64,000 nt of DNA from Faecalicatena contorta (GTDB taxonomy: Bacteria; Bacillota; Clostridia; Lachnospirales; Lachnospiraceae): assembly GCF_039521745.1 (NCBI RefSeq), contig NZ_BAAACT010000171.1; one strand, given 5' to 3'. Made by a program: the position numbers and the translations under genes. This document shows, piece by piece, positions 17,280 to 25,531 of this stretch. Positions within the stretch are counted from its first letter, which is position 1, and each line of letters opens with the position of its first letter. Below the pieces are notes generated by a model. That model saw nothing but the letters and a program-made list of their open reading frames with translations. It was not told the DNA's origin and did not search any database.

Positions 17280-18144
17280 AAAAAAAGAAATAAGAACGGC
17301 ATACCTGTTTCTGCTCCCAAGCCTTTTGGGAGTAGGAGGGTTTGTCTTCCTGCCGTTTCTGGATGTTATTCGCCGGTCTTTTCTTCAGGCTTCCGGAAAG
17401 GGATTTGTTGGAGCTAGGAATTATCAGTCGGTGTTGCTAAACGAGGCGTTTGGAAGGGCAGCGGGAAATACTGCACGGTTTATGGTGATCTGTATTCCGC
17501 TGCTTCTTTTACTATCACTGTGCACGGCATTGGCGCTTCGGAATACCGGTATGTTTCAAAAAGCGGCAAAGACCGGTGTGCTTCTGCCTATGGCTATGCC
17601 CGTGGCGTCTGTGGCAGTCTGTTTCCAGATGATTTTTGACAGGCATGGCTGGCTCAACCTCCTGCTTCAAAAGTTTGGGGGCGGGGGACAGGACTGGCTG
17701 GCCTCTGATCAGGCATTCTGGGTGCTGACGGCCTGCTATATATGGAAGAACCTGGGATATGATATGGTGCTGTGGCTGGCAGGCTTGAGCGCCATACCAC
17801 GGGAACAGTATGAGGCTGCCCAGGTGCAGGGCGCGGGAAGGTGGAGCTGTTTTCGGTATATCACGATGCCACAGATGAAAGAAACGGTATTCGTGACAGC
17901 GCTTTTGTCTTTTATCAATGCATTCCGTGTGTTTCGGGAAGCATATCTGATTGCGGGGGATTATCCCCACGACAGCATATACATGCTGCAGCATTTATTT
18001 AATAATTGGTTTACAAATCTGGACATCCAGAAAATGACAGCCGCGGCGGTACTGCTTATGCTGGGAATAGGAGGTGTCTTGGGTGGTGAGGAATTATGGA
18101 GAAATCACAGAGAAAAGCGGGAGGGGCAGCTTGGTCAGTTATAA
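17221..18144 (+). CDS. ABC transporter permease, MalF/UgpA type
   Basis: This is an inner-membrane permease of the CUT1 class, about 307 residues with six predicted membrane segments. The EAA-loop equivalent reads EQYEAAQVQGAGRWSCFRYITMPQM near residue 200. The start overlaps the preceding gene by 59 bases. ATG 17221 is preferred because GGAGGG lies 7 bases upstream. The N-terminus is unusually basic (KRRRQSRRRW), which fits the positive-inside rule. A dedicated ATPase is absent nearby, so a shared CUT1 ATPase (MsmX-like) encoded elsewhere would be needed. The second permease overlaps its end. Confidence 0.9.
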   Translation: MPQKRRRQSRRRWIPISQNRKKEIRTAYLFLLPSLLGVGGFVFLPFLDVIRRSFLQASGKGFVGARNYQSVLLNEAFGRAAGNTARFMVICIPLLLLLSLCTALALRNTGMFQKAAKTGVLLPMAMPVASVAVCFQMIFDRHGWLNLLLQKFGGGGQDWLASDQAFWVLTACYIWKNLGYDMVLWLAGLSAIPREQYEAAQVQGAGRWSCFRYITMPQMKETVFVTALLSFINAFRVFREAYLIAGDYPHDSIYMLQHLFNNWFTNLDIQKMTAAAVLLMLGIGGVLGGEELWRNHREKREGQLGQL

Positions 18145-18994
18145 ATCAGCCGCCGGGAGAGGAGCCGTTGTCCGGCTGGGCCTGATTCTGGTGCTGGTGA
18201 TCATTCTGCTGCCACTGTTCCTGCTGGTTTCCTACTCTTTCATGGGAGTACAGGAATTGAGAGAACTGTGCGGGCCGGTACTTTCCGGCCTGGAGGGGAT
18301 GTCTGGTTTCCGGCTGATCCCGGCTTACCCCACACTGCGTGCATATGTACGGCTCCTGCTTGATTCGCCGGAATTTTTCACGGCGTTTTGGAACTCGTGT
18401 ATCCAGACCGGCGGCATACTGGCTGGTCAGCTTCTCACAGCAGTTCCCGCAGCATGGGCATTTGCCAGATTCCGGTTTCCAGGAAAAGGGGTGCTGTGGT
18501 TTCTCTATATGCTTCTGATGGTTCTGCCCTTTCAGGTAACTATGGTGTCCGGCTATCTGGTGCTGAGTTCGGTACATCTGATGGATACGCCGACGGCAGT
18601 GATTCTGCCGGGGATGTTTTCCACTTTGCCGGTATTCATACTGCGAAAGAGTTTTTCCGCCATACCAGGGGAAATGATTGAGGCTGCTAAGGTGGATGGC
18701 GCGGGTAGCTTGCGGATCTTTCTGCATGTGGGCCTGCCACTTGGAAAAGCTGGAATCTTTGCAATATTGATTCTGGGATTTCTGGAGAGCTGGAATGCAA
18801 TCGAGCAGCCGATGACTTATCTCAAGACAAAGGCTTACTGGCCGCTATCGCTGTACCTGCCGCAGATAACAGCCTCAAAGGCGGCCCTTGCATTTGCTGC
18901 GTCTATTATTATGCTGGCGCCGGCGCTGTTATTGTTCTTTTTCGGACAGGATTATCTGGAACAGGGAATTGTTGCATCAGGGATTAAGGAGTAG
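18083..18994 (+). CDS. ABC transporter permease, MalG/UgpE type
   Basis: This is the second CUT1 permease, about 303 residues with six membrane segments. Its EAA loop reads EMIEAAKVDGAGSLRIFLHVGLPL near residue 200. It overlaps the first permease by about 60 bases. GTG 18083 is the likely start because AGGAGG lies 8 bases upstream, although GTG 18074 or 18086 cannot be excluded. It pairs with the permease at 17221-18144 and the binding protein at 15072-17279. The HlyD-like adaptor gene follows after 7 bases, so both functions share a transcript. Confidence 0.9.
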   Translation: MVRNYGEITEKSGRGSLVSYKSAAGRGAVVRLGLILVLVIILLPLFLLVSYSFMGVQELRELCGPVLSGLEGMSGFRLIPAYPTLRAYVRLLLDSPEFFTAFWNSCIQTGGILAGQLLTAVPAAWAFARFRFPGKGVLWFLYMLLMVLPFQVTMVSGYLVLSSVHLMDTPTAVILPGMFSTLPVFILRKSFSAIPGEMIEAAKVDGAGSLRIFLHVGLPLGKAGIFAILILGFLESWNAIEQPMTYLKTKAYWPLSLYLPQITASKAALAFAASIIMLAPALLLFFFGQDYLEQGIVASGIKE

Positions 18995-19001
18995 ATCATA
19001 G

Positions 19002-20441
19002 ATGGATAAGAATAAAAAACGGGCCATACGGATTCTGGCAGTATTTCTGGCCGTGATGGCGCTTTGTACCGTAATTTCCAGAGCCGCTGCATCCATGCTG
19101 GTTGCACAGGTCCAGGTGGAGAAAATAAAAAAGGGACGCCTGACTTACACCTGGGAAGGGAAAGGGCAGATCGTACCGGCACAGGAGACAAAACTTTTTC
19201 CCTGGCCCCAACAGCAGGTCGAGAGTGCCGCAAAGGAAGGCAGTACGGTAAAAGCAGGAGAATGTCTGGTACAGTTCAGGGAGGAATATCTCCAAAAAAC
19301 CATTGACAAGCAACAGGCCGAAGTAGAGAGGCTGCGCCTGCAGAGGGAACAGCAGCAGGTTAGCGCCCGCGGGAGTGAAAGAGTATCCTCGGCTGCGGGG
19401 GCGGCCCTGACGCTGCAGTCTGCGCAGAACAGACTGGCAGAGGCAGAACAGAAGGCGGCAGAGGCACAGGCTGCATACGACGGGGCAGAAGCCGGCGGAC
19501 CGGGGGAAGAGGAGACCGCCGGACAGCCTGATACGGAAGAAGACCCAGGAATCCAGGAACAAAAACAGGCGCTTTACCAGGCGCTCCAGAGTGCACAGGC
19601 AGAAGTACAGTCTGCGAATCAGGCTCTGGAGGATGCCCAGAATGCCTATGACCTGGCATGCCGGGAAGATGCCGCCCAGGAGGCAAATGATGCCAATGCC
19701 CGGGAAGCGGCCGAGCTGGGGGTACAGGACCTGAACGTTCAGACAGAGCAGGCGGAGAGAGAGCTTCAAAAGCTCCGTGAGTATCAGGCAGCCGGAGGAA
19801 AAATCTGTGCGGAGCAGGACTGTGTGGTACTGCGGTCTGGAATTCAGGAAGGCGCCGTTACCACCGGATCGGAGATACTGGTTCTGGGAAACGGAGGCTG
19901 GAGGCTGCGTGGAAGTGTAAGCGGGGAAGATAAAGAGCAGTTATCGGCAGGGAAAGAAGTAGAGATTACGCTGCCATCTTCTGAAAAGCGCATCTTAAAA
20001 ATCGAGTCTGTCGAAAATGCGGATAGCAGCCAAAGCAAGGAAGAGGGACAGAGCCAGGGCGAAGGGCAAACCGGCAGCGGTGCGTCCGGTGAAGCAGGAA
20101 CATTCTGGTATGCGCCGCTTCCAGAAAGAGTCGAGGACGTTTATAACAAGGCATTTACCTGGACGGCAAAGACCGAGTCCCAGGAGGAATATGAGCAGAT
20201 GATACCGCTGAGTGCGCTGCACGAAGGCACTGACGGTACGTACTGCCTGATTCTTACTGAAAGCTCCGGAATGCTGGGGACGGTACAGAGCGCCAAAAGA
20301 GTTCCTGTAAATGTACTGGAAAAGGACAGCCAGAACGCCGCTGTCATAGCAGAGCTTAGCAGAGAAGACCAGATCATTGTTTCGTCGGAAAAATATGTGG
20401 AAGAAGGTGACCAGGTACGGATAATGGAAAACGCAAACTGA
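19002..20441 (+). CDS. HlyD/MacA-like membrane-fusion adaptor protein
   Basis: This is a 479-residue adaptor with one N-terminal membrane anchor (about residues 9-30), a short beta-barrel/lipoyl-like start (WEGKGQIVPAQETKLFPW) and a long alanine/glutamine/glutamate-rich coiled coil at about 100-250. Residues 260-300 return to the lipoyl half (CVVLRSGIQEGAVTTGSEIL). In Gram-positives such proteins work with MacB-type or bacteriocin-type ABC exporters. A MacB-core-like protein follows, but no ATPase or permease of the exporter class is encoded nearby. AAGGAG lies about 10 bases before the ATG. It is cotranscribed with the importer genes, an unusual combination. Confidence 0.78.
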   Translation: MDKNKKRAIRILAVFLAVMALCTVISRAAASMLVAQVQVEKIKKGRLTYTWEGKGQIVPAQETKLFPWPQQQVESAAKEGSTVKAGECLVQFREEYLQKTIDKQQAEVERLRLQREQQQVSARGSERVSSAAGAALTLQSAQNRLAEAEQKAAEAQAAYDGAEAGGPGEEETAGQPDTEEDPGIQEQKQALYQALQSAQAEVQSANQALEDAQNAYDLACREDAAQEANDANAREAAELGVQDLNVQTEQAERELQKLREYQAAGGKICAEQDCVVLRSGIQEGAVTTGSEILVLGNGGWRLRGSVSGEDKEQLSAGKEVEITLPSSEKRILKIESVENADSSQSKEEGQSQGEGQTGSGASGEAGTFWYAPLPERVEDVYNKAFTWTAKTESQEEYEQMIPLSALHEGTDGTYCLILTESSGMLGTVQSAKRVPVNVLEKDSQNAAVIAELSREDQIIVSSEKYVEEGDQVRIMENAN

Positions 20442-20452
20442 CATTCTATTTA

Positions 20453-21460
20453 TTGCTTGCCGCGGCGCTGATTCTGGCGGATCTGTGGCTGCTCGGCCGC
20501 ACACAGGCGGCAGAGACTCATTCCGGTTATCTGTCTCTGAGTTACCAGGAGGGAATGATCCCGGAGGAATCCTTTGACCAGCTGATGGACAGTGCAGAGG
20601 CAAAAAAGCTTGCCTCAGCCGCGGTGTGGAAGAATCATGGCCGGAAGGAGATATCCGCAGAGCAGACGGGCAGGAAACAGCAGGCAGACTGTTTCAGTGT
20701 CAAGGGACAGCCGGAGGCAGTGTTTGGAAAAACACTGCAGTCCGGCAGGTATTTTCTGAGCAGTGAAACCGGTGTCTGCCTGCTGGATCAAAAGACTTCT
20801 ATAGCCCTGTTTGGGGTCAAAGATGCATCCGGAAATGTAATTCAAACTGGTGGGAAGACCTACCGCATAACCGGAATATTATCAGGAGAAGAGGCTGTCT
20901 GTATGATTCCTGCGGAAAAGGGAAGCGCATTTGACGGCATTTCTGTCCAAAGAAAACCGGACAGCAAGTCCGTGCAGAATATTGTCAGTATGCTGGAAGT
21001 ATATCTTGGAGGATCCCATAAAGAAGTAATAGACGGGCAGTTCTACTCGGCCACGGCAAAAATCATATTTGCAGTTAGTCTGGCTATGCTGTGCGCTGCC
21101 CTCTGTACTGCCGCTGCGGTATACGCCAGAAAAACCAGGAAACCGGCAGTTCTGTCCAAGTGCCTGGTGGCAGCAGGCTGGATCATGCTGCTAGTGATTG
21201 TGATTCTGGGAATCATGTTCTCCGGCCTGGGAAGAGACTATCTGCCCACTTACTGGTCGGATTTAGAATTTTTCAGCAGCCTTTGGAAAACGAAGACAGA
21301 GGCCCTCAGACAATTTGCAGCCTTTCAGCAGTTTTGGCCGGAACAGGAGCTGTATAATACTTGGATGCAGGTTATGGGGGGCGGGGCAGCGGTGACGGGA
21401 GCGGCTGCAATTGGAATACTGTATGGAATCGTGGGCTTACGCCAATATAGAACTGGATAG
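20453..21460 (+). CDS. Membrane protein with MacB-periplasmic-core-like domain
   Basis: This is about 335 residues: an N-terminal membrane helix, an extracytoplasmic domain, then three C-terminal helices (about 205-225, 235-260 and 300-325). The segment containing LQSGRYFLSS, IALFGVKDASGNVI and YRITGILSG resembles the MacB_PCD domain. There is no FtsX-like permease motif set and no ATPase. The start is uncertain. A TTG at 20453 is the first conventional start, but the frame is open upstream from 20411 and encodes a basic pre-helix stretch (GKRKLTFYLLL) that looks like the true N-terminus. One extra G near 20426 would create an ATG there. A non-standard start or a frameshift with the adaptor's 3' end is possible. 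Confidence 0.65.
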   Translation: MLAAALILADLWLLGRTQAAETHSGYLSLSYQEGMIPEESFDQLMDSAEAKKLASAAVWKNHGRKEISAEQTGRKQQADCFSVKGQPEAVFGKTLQSGRYFLSSETGVCLLDQKTSIALFGVKDASGNVIQTGGKTYRITGILSGEEAVCMIPAEKGSAFDGISVQRKPDSKSVQNIVSMLEVYLGGSHKEVIDGQFYSATAKIIFAVSLAMLCAALCTAAAVYARKTRKPAVLSKCLVAAGWIMLLVIVILGIMFSGLGRDYLPTYWSDLEFFSSLWKTKTEALRQFAAFQQFWPEQELYNTWMQVMGGGAAVTGAAAIGILYGIVGLRQYRTG

Positions 21461-21487
21461 ATTTGGATAGAAAAGAAAATATATTTT

Positions 21488-21537
21488 AACCGGACAGAAA
21501 TCCTTTCGGATGACTGTCCGGTTTTGTTTTTTTATCA
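21488..21537 (+). terminator. Intrinsic terminator after the adaptor/membrane-protein operon
   Basis: The stem aaccggacag / ctgtccggtt (10 bp) with a 16-base loop is followed by a T-rich run. It lies 27 bases after the stop codon of the MacB-core-like gene and closes the operon that begins at 15072. Confidence 0.88.
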
Positions 21538-21636
21538 TATAAAATATAAAAATACTATGATATAATAAATGTAAAGCAAAATTAGCGTAAACAATACTTT
21601 TACCAAATAAGACTAATGAGAATAGGAGTGTGGAAG

Positions 21637-22734
21637 ATGAGTACAAAAGGCTATAAGTGCCCATGCTGTGGGGGGAGTCTGGTATTCAGCAGTGATACTC
21701 AGAAGCTTCGCTGCCCATCCTGCGGCAATATGATTAGTATGGACGCAGTTCGGCAATATGCGGAGACTGTAGAGTCAGTTGAAGAGCAGGGGGATACATA
21801 CGATTGGAACGAAGGTTCCCAGAGCAGACAGGGAGAATGGGCAGTAAAACAAAAGGATGGCAGGAAAGTCTATACCTGTCCGTCCTGCGGCGGAGAGTTG
21901 GATGCTGCAGAGACTACGGCAGCTACGAAATGTCCATATTGTGACAGCCCTGTAATACTTCCTGGACAAGTGTCAGGGCAATTCCAACCTGATTTGGTTA
22001 TTCCGTTTCAGCTGGATGAGAACGATGCAAAAGAGGTGTATAAAGATTTCTGTAAAGGAAAGAAACTTATACCAAGGGCGTTCCACTCTGAGCACAATAT
22101 AAAGGAAATGACAGGGGTTTATGTTCCGTTCTGGCTGTTCAGCTGTCATACAAAAGGTACTTTGGTATATGATGCGGAAAAGATGAAAAGATGGAAAGAT
22201 GATTACTACGAGTACACTCAAAAGGACTTATACTTAGTTACCAGAGAAGGCAGTATGTTCTTTGAGAATATTCCGGTAGATGGTTCTGCTGAACTTGACG
22301 ATACCTATATGGAGTCTCTTGAACCATTTGATATGAGTAAGGCAGTGCCGTTCCAAGAAGGCTATCTGTCTGGCTATGAGGCTCTTAAGTACGATGTACC
22401 TAAAGAAAAGTGTCGACGGCGAGCAGAGGAACGGATAAAAAGTACATTTATAGATGTTATAAACAGTTCAATTAACAGAGGGGAGTATTATAGCATTAGG
22501 CAGAAAAGTTCAAGGGTTGCCTGCAATAGGGGGAAAGTCCGGTATGCTTTACTTCCGGTATGGACTTTTAATATAGAGCATAAAGATAAGACATACCGTT
22601 TTGCAGTGAACGGGCAGACAGGAAAACTGGTAGGTGAACTGCCTGCTGATAAGGGGCTGTTTTGGAAGCATGCAATAGGAGTATTTGTAGGAAGCAGTGT
22701 GATTCTAAATATACTTTGGCTGATTTTTCGTTAG
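21637..22734 (+). CDS. Double zinc-ribbon membrane protein, YdjG-like
   Basis: This is a 365-residue protein with two N-terminal zinc ribbons (CPCCGG/CPSCGN at about residues 8-33 and CPSCGGEL/CPYCDS at about 80-105) and one or two C-terminal hydrophobic segments around 345-365. Such proteins are often labelled TFIIB-type zinc ribbon or, wrongly, PriA-like helicase. It precedes a TPM-domain and an SPFH-domain gene, the same order as Bacillus subtilis ydjG-ydjH-ydjI, which act with PspA at the membrane. ATG 21637 is chosen over 21616 because AGGAG lies 8 bases upstream. No PspA gene is visible in the window. The match in order and architecture is strong but the function is inferred. Confidence 0.75.
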   Translation: MSTKGYKCPCCGGSLVFSSDTQKLRCPSCGNMISMDAVRQYAETVESVEEQGDTYDWNEGSQSRQGEWAVKQKDGRKVYTCPSCGGELDAAETTAATKCPYCDSPVILPGQVSGQFQPDLVIPFQLDENDAKEVYKDFCKGKKLIPRAFHSEHNIKEMTGVYVPFWLFSCHTKGTLVYDAEKMKRWKDDYYEYTQKDLYLVTREGSMFFENIPVDGSAELDDTYMESLEPFDMSKAVPFQEGYLSGYEALKYDVPKEKCRRRAEERIKSTFIDVINSSINRGEYYSIRQKSSRVACNRGKVRYALLPVWTFNIEHKDKTYRFAVNGQTGKLVGELPADKGLFWKHAIGVFVGSSVILNILWLIFR

Positions 22735-22795
22735 GCTCATGCAATTATTGAGCGGTTAGATATTGAGACGACATAAGATGGAAGAGGGATAGACA

Positions 22796-23812
22796 ATGAA
22801 AAAAATACGTTTTATGGCAGCACTGCTTTGCATGTTTCTGGTAAATGTAATGCCAGTTTCAGCTACTGAAGAAGTAAGTCTGCCAAGAGTGGTTGATAAT
22901 GCAGAAATTTTATCTGATGCAGAAGAATCAGAGCTAACATCGCTGGTCAACGATATTGCTACAGTATATCAGACTGATGTAGTCCTGATAACTGAAAACC
23001 AGAGACAGGAAGCCGATATCCAAGCGGAAGCTGATATGTTGTTTGACACTAATGGATATGGCATAGGAGAAAAGAAAAATGGAGTGCTTTTTGTACTGGA
23101 TATGGGAAATAGGGAGTGGGCGATTTCTACACACGGAGATACGATTACGCTGTTCTCTGATTACGATTTGAATTCGCTGGGCCAAACTGCAGCACAGAAT
23201 TATTTTGCCAATGGCCGATACCGAGACGGATTTGTGAGCTATGTGGCCGGGATTGTAAATATATGTGAGAAAAAAATGGATGTTCAAGGGAACGGACAAA
23301 GTGCTGGAAATGAGAGTACAGAGGAAAATGGAGTACCAGCTGCAGAAGCGGATGGGGCATCAGATGCAGAAACAAATGGAACTGCAGATGCAGTAGATAA
23401 GGATGAGAAAAATCAACCATCAAACAGTGGGACAGCAGGTACTAACCAGGACCAGACAGAGATGGAAACCTCATCAGAGTCATCTGAAAATAAAGGCTCT
23501 CCGGCCTTTGCAGGCGCACTAATTATAACCATCATATATATGGTCAGAATGAAAAAAGGGATGAAAAAGGCACGTAAGCAGCAAAATGCAGATGTATATC
23601 AGAATAGAGATGCGTCGATGCAGATACGTAAAAGTGATGTATTCCTAACCACCAGCATCACGAAAACTCCGGTGAAGCAGAAAGATCCAGATCCACCAAG
23701 GCGTCCGGATCCGCCGCGGGATTTGGATTCACAGAGACACAGCAGGACAACAACGACAGTTCATACAAGCGATAACGGCGAAACACATGGTGGCGCCAGC
23801 GGAAAGTTCTAG
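22796..23812 (+). CDS. TPM-domain membrane protein, YgcG/YdjH-like
   Basis: This is a 338-residue protein with an N-terminal signal peptide cleaved near VSA-TEE (about residue 24). A TPM domain follows at about 28-155 (LPRVVDNAEILSDAEESEL and GVLFVLDMGNREWAISTHGD). A low-complexity Glu/Ala/Asn linker at about 165-235 leads to one membrane helix at about 237-252. The basic cytoplasmic tail ends GGASGKF, like the glycine-rich ends of YgcG/YdjH proteins. TPM domains in this context support membrane stress or protein quality functions. It is the middle gene of the YdjG/H/I-like trio, 61 bases after the zinc-ribbon gene. Confidence 0.82.
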   Translation: MKKIRFMAALLCMFLVNVMPVSATEEVSLPRVVDNAEILSDAEESELTSLVNDIATVYQTDVVLITENQRQEADIQAEADMLFDTNGYGIGEKKNGVLFVLDMGNREWAISTHGDTITLFSDYDLNSLGQTAAQNYFANGRYRDGFVSYVAGIVNICEKKMDVQGNGQSAGNESTEENGVPAAEADGASDAETNGTADAVDKDEKNQPSNSGTAGTNQDQTEMETSSESSENKGSPAFAGALIITIIYMVRMKKGMKKARKQQNADVYQNRDASMQIRKSDVFLTTSITKTPVKQKDPDPPRRPDPPRDLDSQRHSRTTTTVHTSDNGETHGGASGKF

Positions 23813-23839
23813 TTTATCGTAGAATAAGTGACTGACTCA

Positions 23840-23941
23840 TAAGCTGAGATTAATTTTCGAGAGCGCTGCTCCACAGACGCAGGCGTAGTGGGCTGCGCTG
23901 AGGCTTGTGGAGCAGTGCTATCGGAAATTTAGGTCGGCTTA
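23840..23941. repeat. Large imperfect palindrome (about 100 bp) in the TPM-SPFH gap
   Basis: The ends taagc (23840-) and gctta (-23941) pair, followed inward by partly paired arms and then a 13-bp near-perfect stem (gcgctgctccaca / tgtggagcagtgc, one G-T pair). About 19 of 25 outer positions pair. Weaker pairing may extend to about 23831-23950. It could be a MITE-like element, a regulatory RNA leader for the SPFH gene, or both. There is no T-run after it. Confidence 0.6.
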
Positions 23942-24027
23942 AGTGGCAGTTAATTATTTTACGATGTACTAGGTTCAATAAATATACGTCGGGACGTACT
24001 CAAATTTAAATCAGGAGGTAACTAACT

Positions 24028-25365
24028 ATGGGCTTATTAAAAGCAGGAATCGGAGCAGCATCAGGAGTGCTGGCGGATCAATGGAGAGAGTATTTTTACT
24101 GCGAATCCCTGGGGGACGGCATCATCGCTGCAAAGGGGATGAAGCGCACATCCAGGAGAAGTTCTAATAAACGCGGAGAGGATAATATCATCAGCAACGG
24201 TTCAATCGTAGCAGTGAATGAAGGACAATGCATGATGATCGTTGATCAGGGAGAGATTGTGGCATTCTCTTCGGAGCCGGGGGAATTTGTATGGGAGAAC
24301 TCCACGGAACCCTCTATTTTCTATGACGGATATGAAGAGGGAGTGGAAGAGGCATTCAATACCTTTAAAAAGCGTTTTACAATGGGCGGAGACACAGGAA
24401 AGGATCAGAGAGTCTATTTCTTTAACACAAAAGAACTCATGGGAAACAAATACGGCACACCGAATCCTGTACCATTTCGAGTGACAGATAAGAATATAGG
24501 CCTGGATATGGATATTTCAGTCCGCTGTTTCGGAGAATATTCTTACCGCCTGAGCAATCCGATATTATTCTATAAAAATGTCTGTGCAAACTTTGAATAC
24601 GAATTTACCGTTCGGGATCTGGAAAGCCAGCTGAAAAGTGAGCTGCTGAACTCCCTGCAGCCCGCATTTGCACGGATATCAGAAATGGGTATCCGCTACA
24701 GTTCACTGCCCGGGCATACAATGGAGCTCACCAATGCATTAAAGGACATCCTGTCCGATAAGTGGAATGGTACAAGAGGAATCGAAATGGTATCCATCGC
24801 AATCAGCAGCATCCGGGCATCCGAAAAAGATGAGGCATACATAAAGGAACTGCAGAGATCCGCAGTCTTCAGAGACCCGACTATGGCAGCGGCATATCTG
24901 ACAGGAGCTCAGGCAGCTGCCATGCAGTCCGCAGCCAAGAACGAAGGCGCAGGTTCAGCCATGGCATTTATGGGGATGGGGATGGCAAACAATATGGGCG
25001 GAATGAACAGCCAGAACCTCTATCAGATGGGACAGCAGCAGACAAACCAGGCAGGCCAGCCTTCAGGGGCGGTCAGCCAGGCTCCGCCAGCAGACGGCTG
25101 GACCTGCAGCTGCGGCTGTGCAGGCAACAAGGGGAAGTTCTGCGCAGAGTGCGGCGCCCCAAGGCAAGCTCTGGCAGAGGGCTGGAATTGTTCCTGCGGT
25201 ACCGTAAACAAAGGCAAATTCTGTACAGAGTGCGGTGCGAAGAAACCTGCGGGCGTCCCCCAGTACCGCTGTGACAAATGTGGCTGGGAGCCTGAAGACA
25301 TGGCCCATCCACCGAAATTCTGTCCCGAATGCGGAGATCCCTTTGATGATGGGGATCTTATATAG
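24028..25365 (+). CDS. SPFH-domain protein with C-terminal zinc ribbons, YdjI-like
   Basis: This is a 445-residue protein of the YdjI / 'virion core protein' SPFH family. The N-terminus GLLKAGIGAASGVLADQWRE and the SPFH core (about residues 20-300) resemble flotillin-like scaffolds but there is no membrane helix. A Met/Gln/Gly-rich spacer (about 305-350) is followed by three cysteine pairs forming double zinc ribbons (WTCSCG/FCAECG, WNCSCG/FCTECG, YRCDKCG/FCPECG). CAGGAGGT precedes the ATG. It is the third gene of the YdjG/H/I-like trio. In Bacillus the SPFH partner is brought to the membrane by YdjG/H and recruits PspA. Confidence 0.85.
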   Translation: MGLLKAGIGAASGVLADQWREYFYCESLGDGIIAAKGMKRTSRRSSNKRGEDNIISNGSIVAVNEGQCMMIVDQGEIVAFSSEPGEFVWENSTEPSIFYDGYEEGVEEAFNTFKKRFTMGGDTGKDQRVYFFNTKELMGNKYGTPNPVPFRVTDKNIGLDMDISVRCFGEYSYRLSNPILFYKNVCANFEYEFTVRDLESQLKSELLNSLQPAFARISEMGIRYSSLPGHTMELTNALKDILSDKWNGTRGIEMVSIAISSIRASEKDEAYIKELQRSAVFRDPTMAAAYLTGAQAAAMQSAAKNEGAGSAMAFMGMGMANNMGGMNSQNLYQMGQQQTNQAGQPSGAVSQAPPADGWTCSCGCAGNKGKFCAECGAPRQALAEGWNCSCGTVNKGKFCTECGAKKPAGVPQYRCDKCGWEPEDMAHPPKFCPECGDPFDDGDLI

Positions 25366-25490
25366 AAAAAGCAAATGAACATTTCCTGCTTACCTGGCAA
25401 GAGATAAGACAGCTGGGGCTGTCGGAAAATGATATTTACAGACTACATATTGAGGCGGACTATGAAGTCAGGCTGCAATATATAGTATGA
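25350..25490 (+). other. Possible remnant of a coding sequence after the SPFH gene
   Basis: An open stretch of 46 codons without a standard start codon overlaps the end of the SPFH gene in a different frame and ends at TGA 25488. Its translation (for example HFLLTWQEIRQLGLSENDIY) looks protein-like. It may be the tail of a lost gene or chance. No family is recognised. Confidence 0.25.
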
Positions 25491-25531
25491 ATCAATCATT
25501 TCCCGGCGGCCCCATTCTTCTACAAGTTCCG

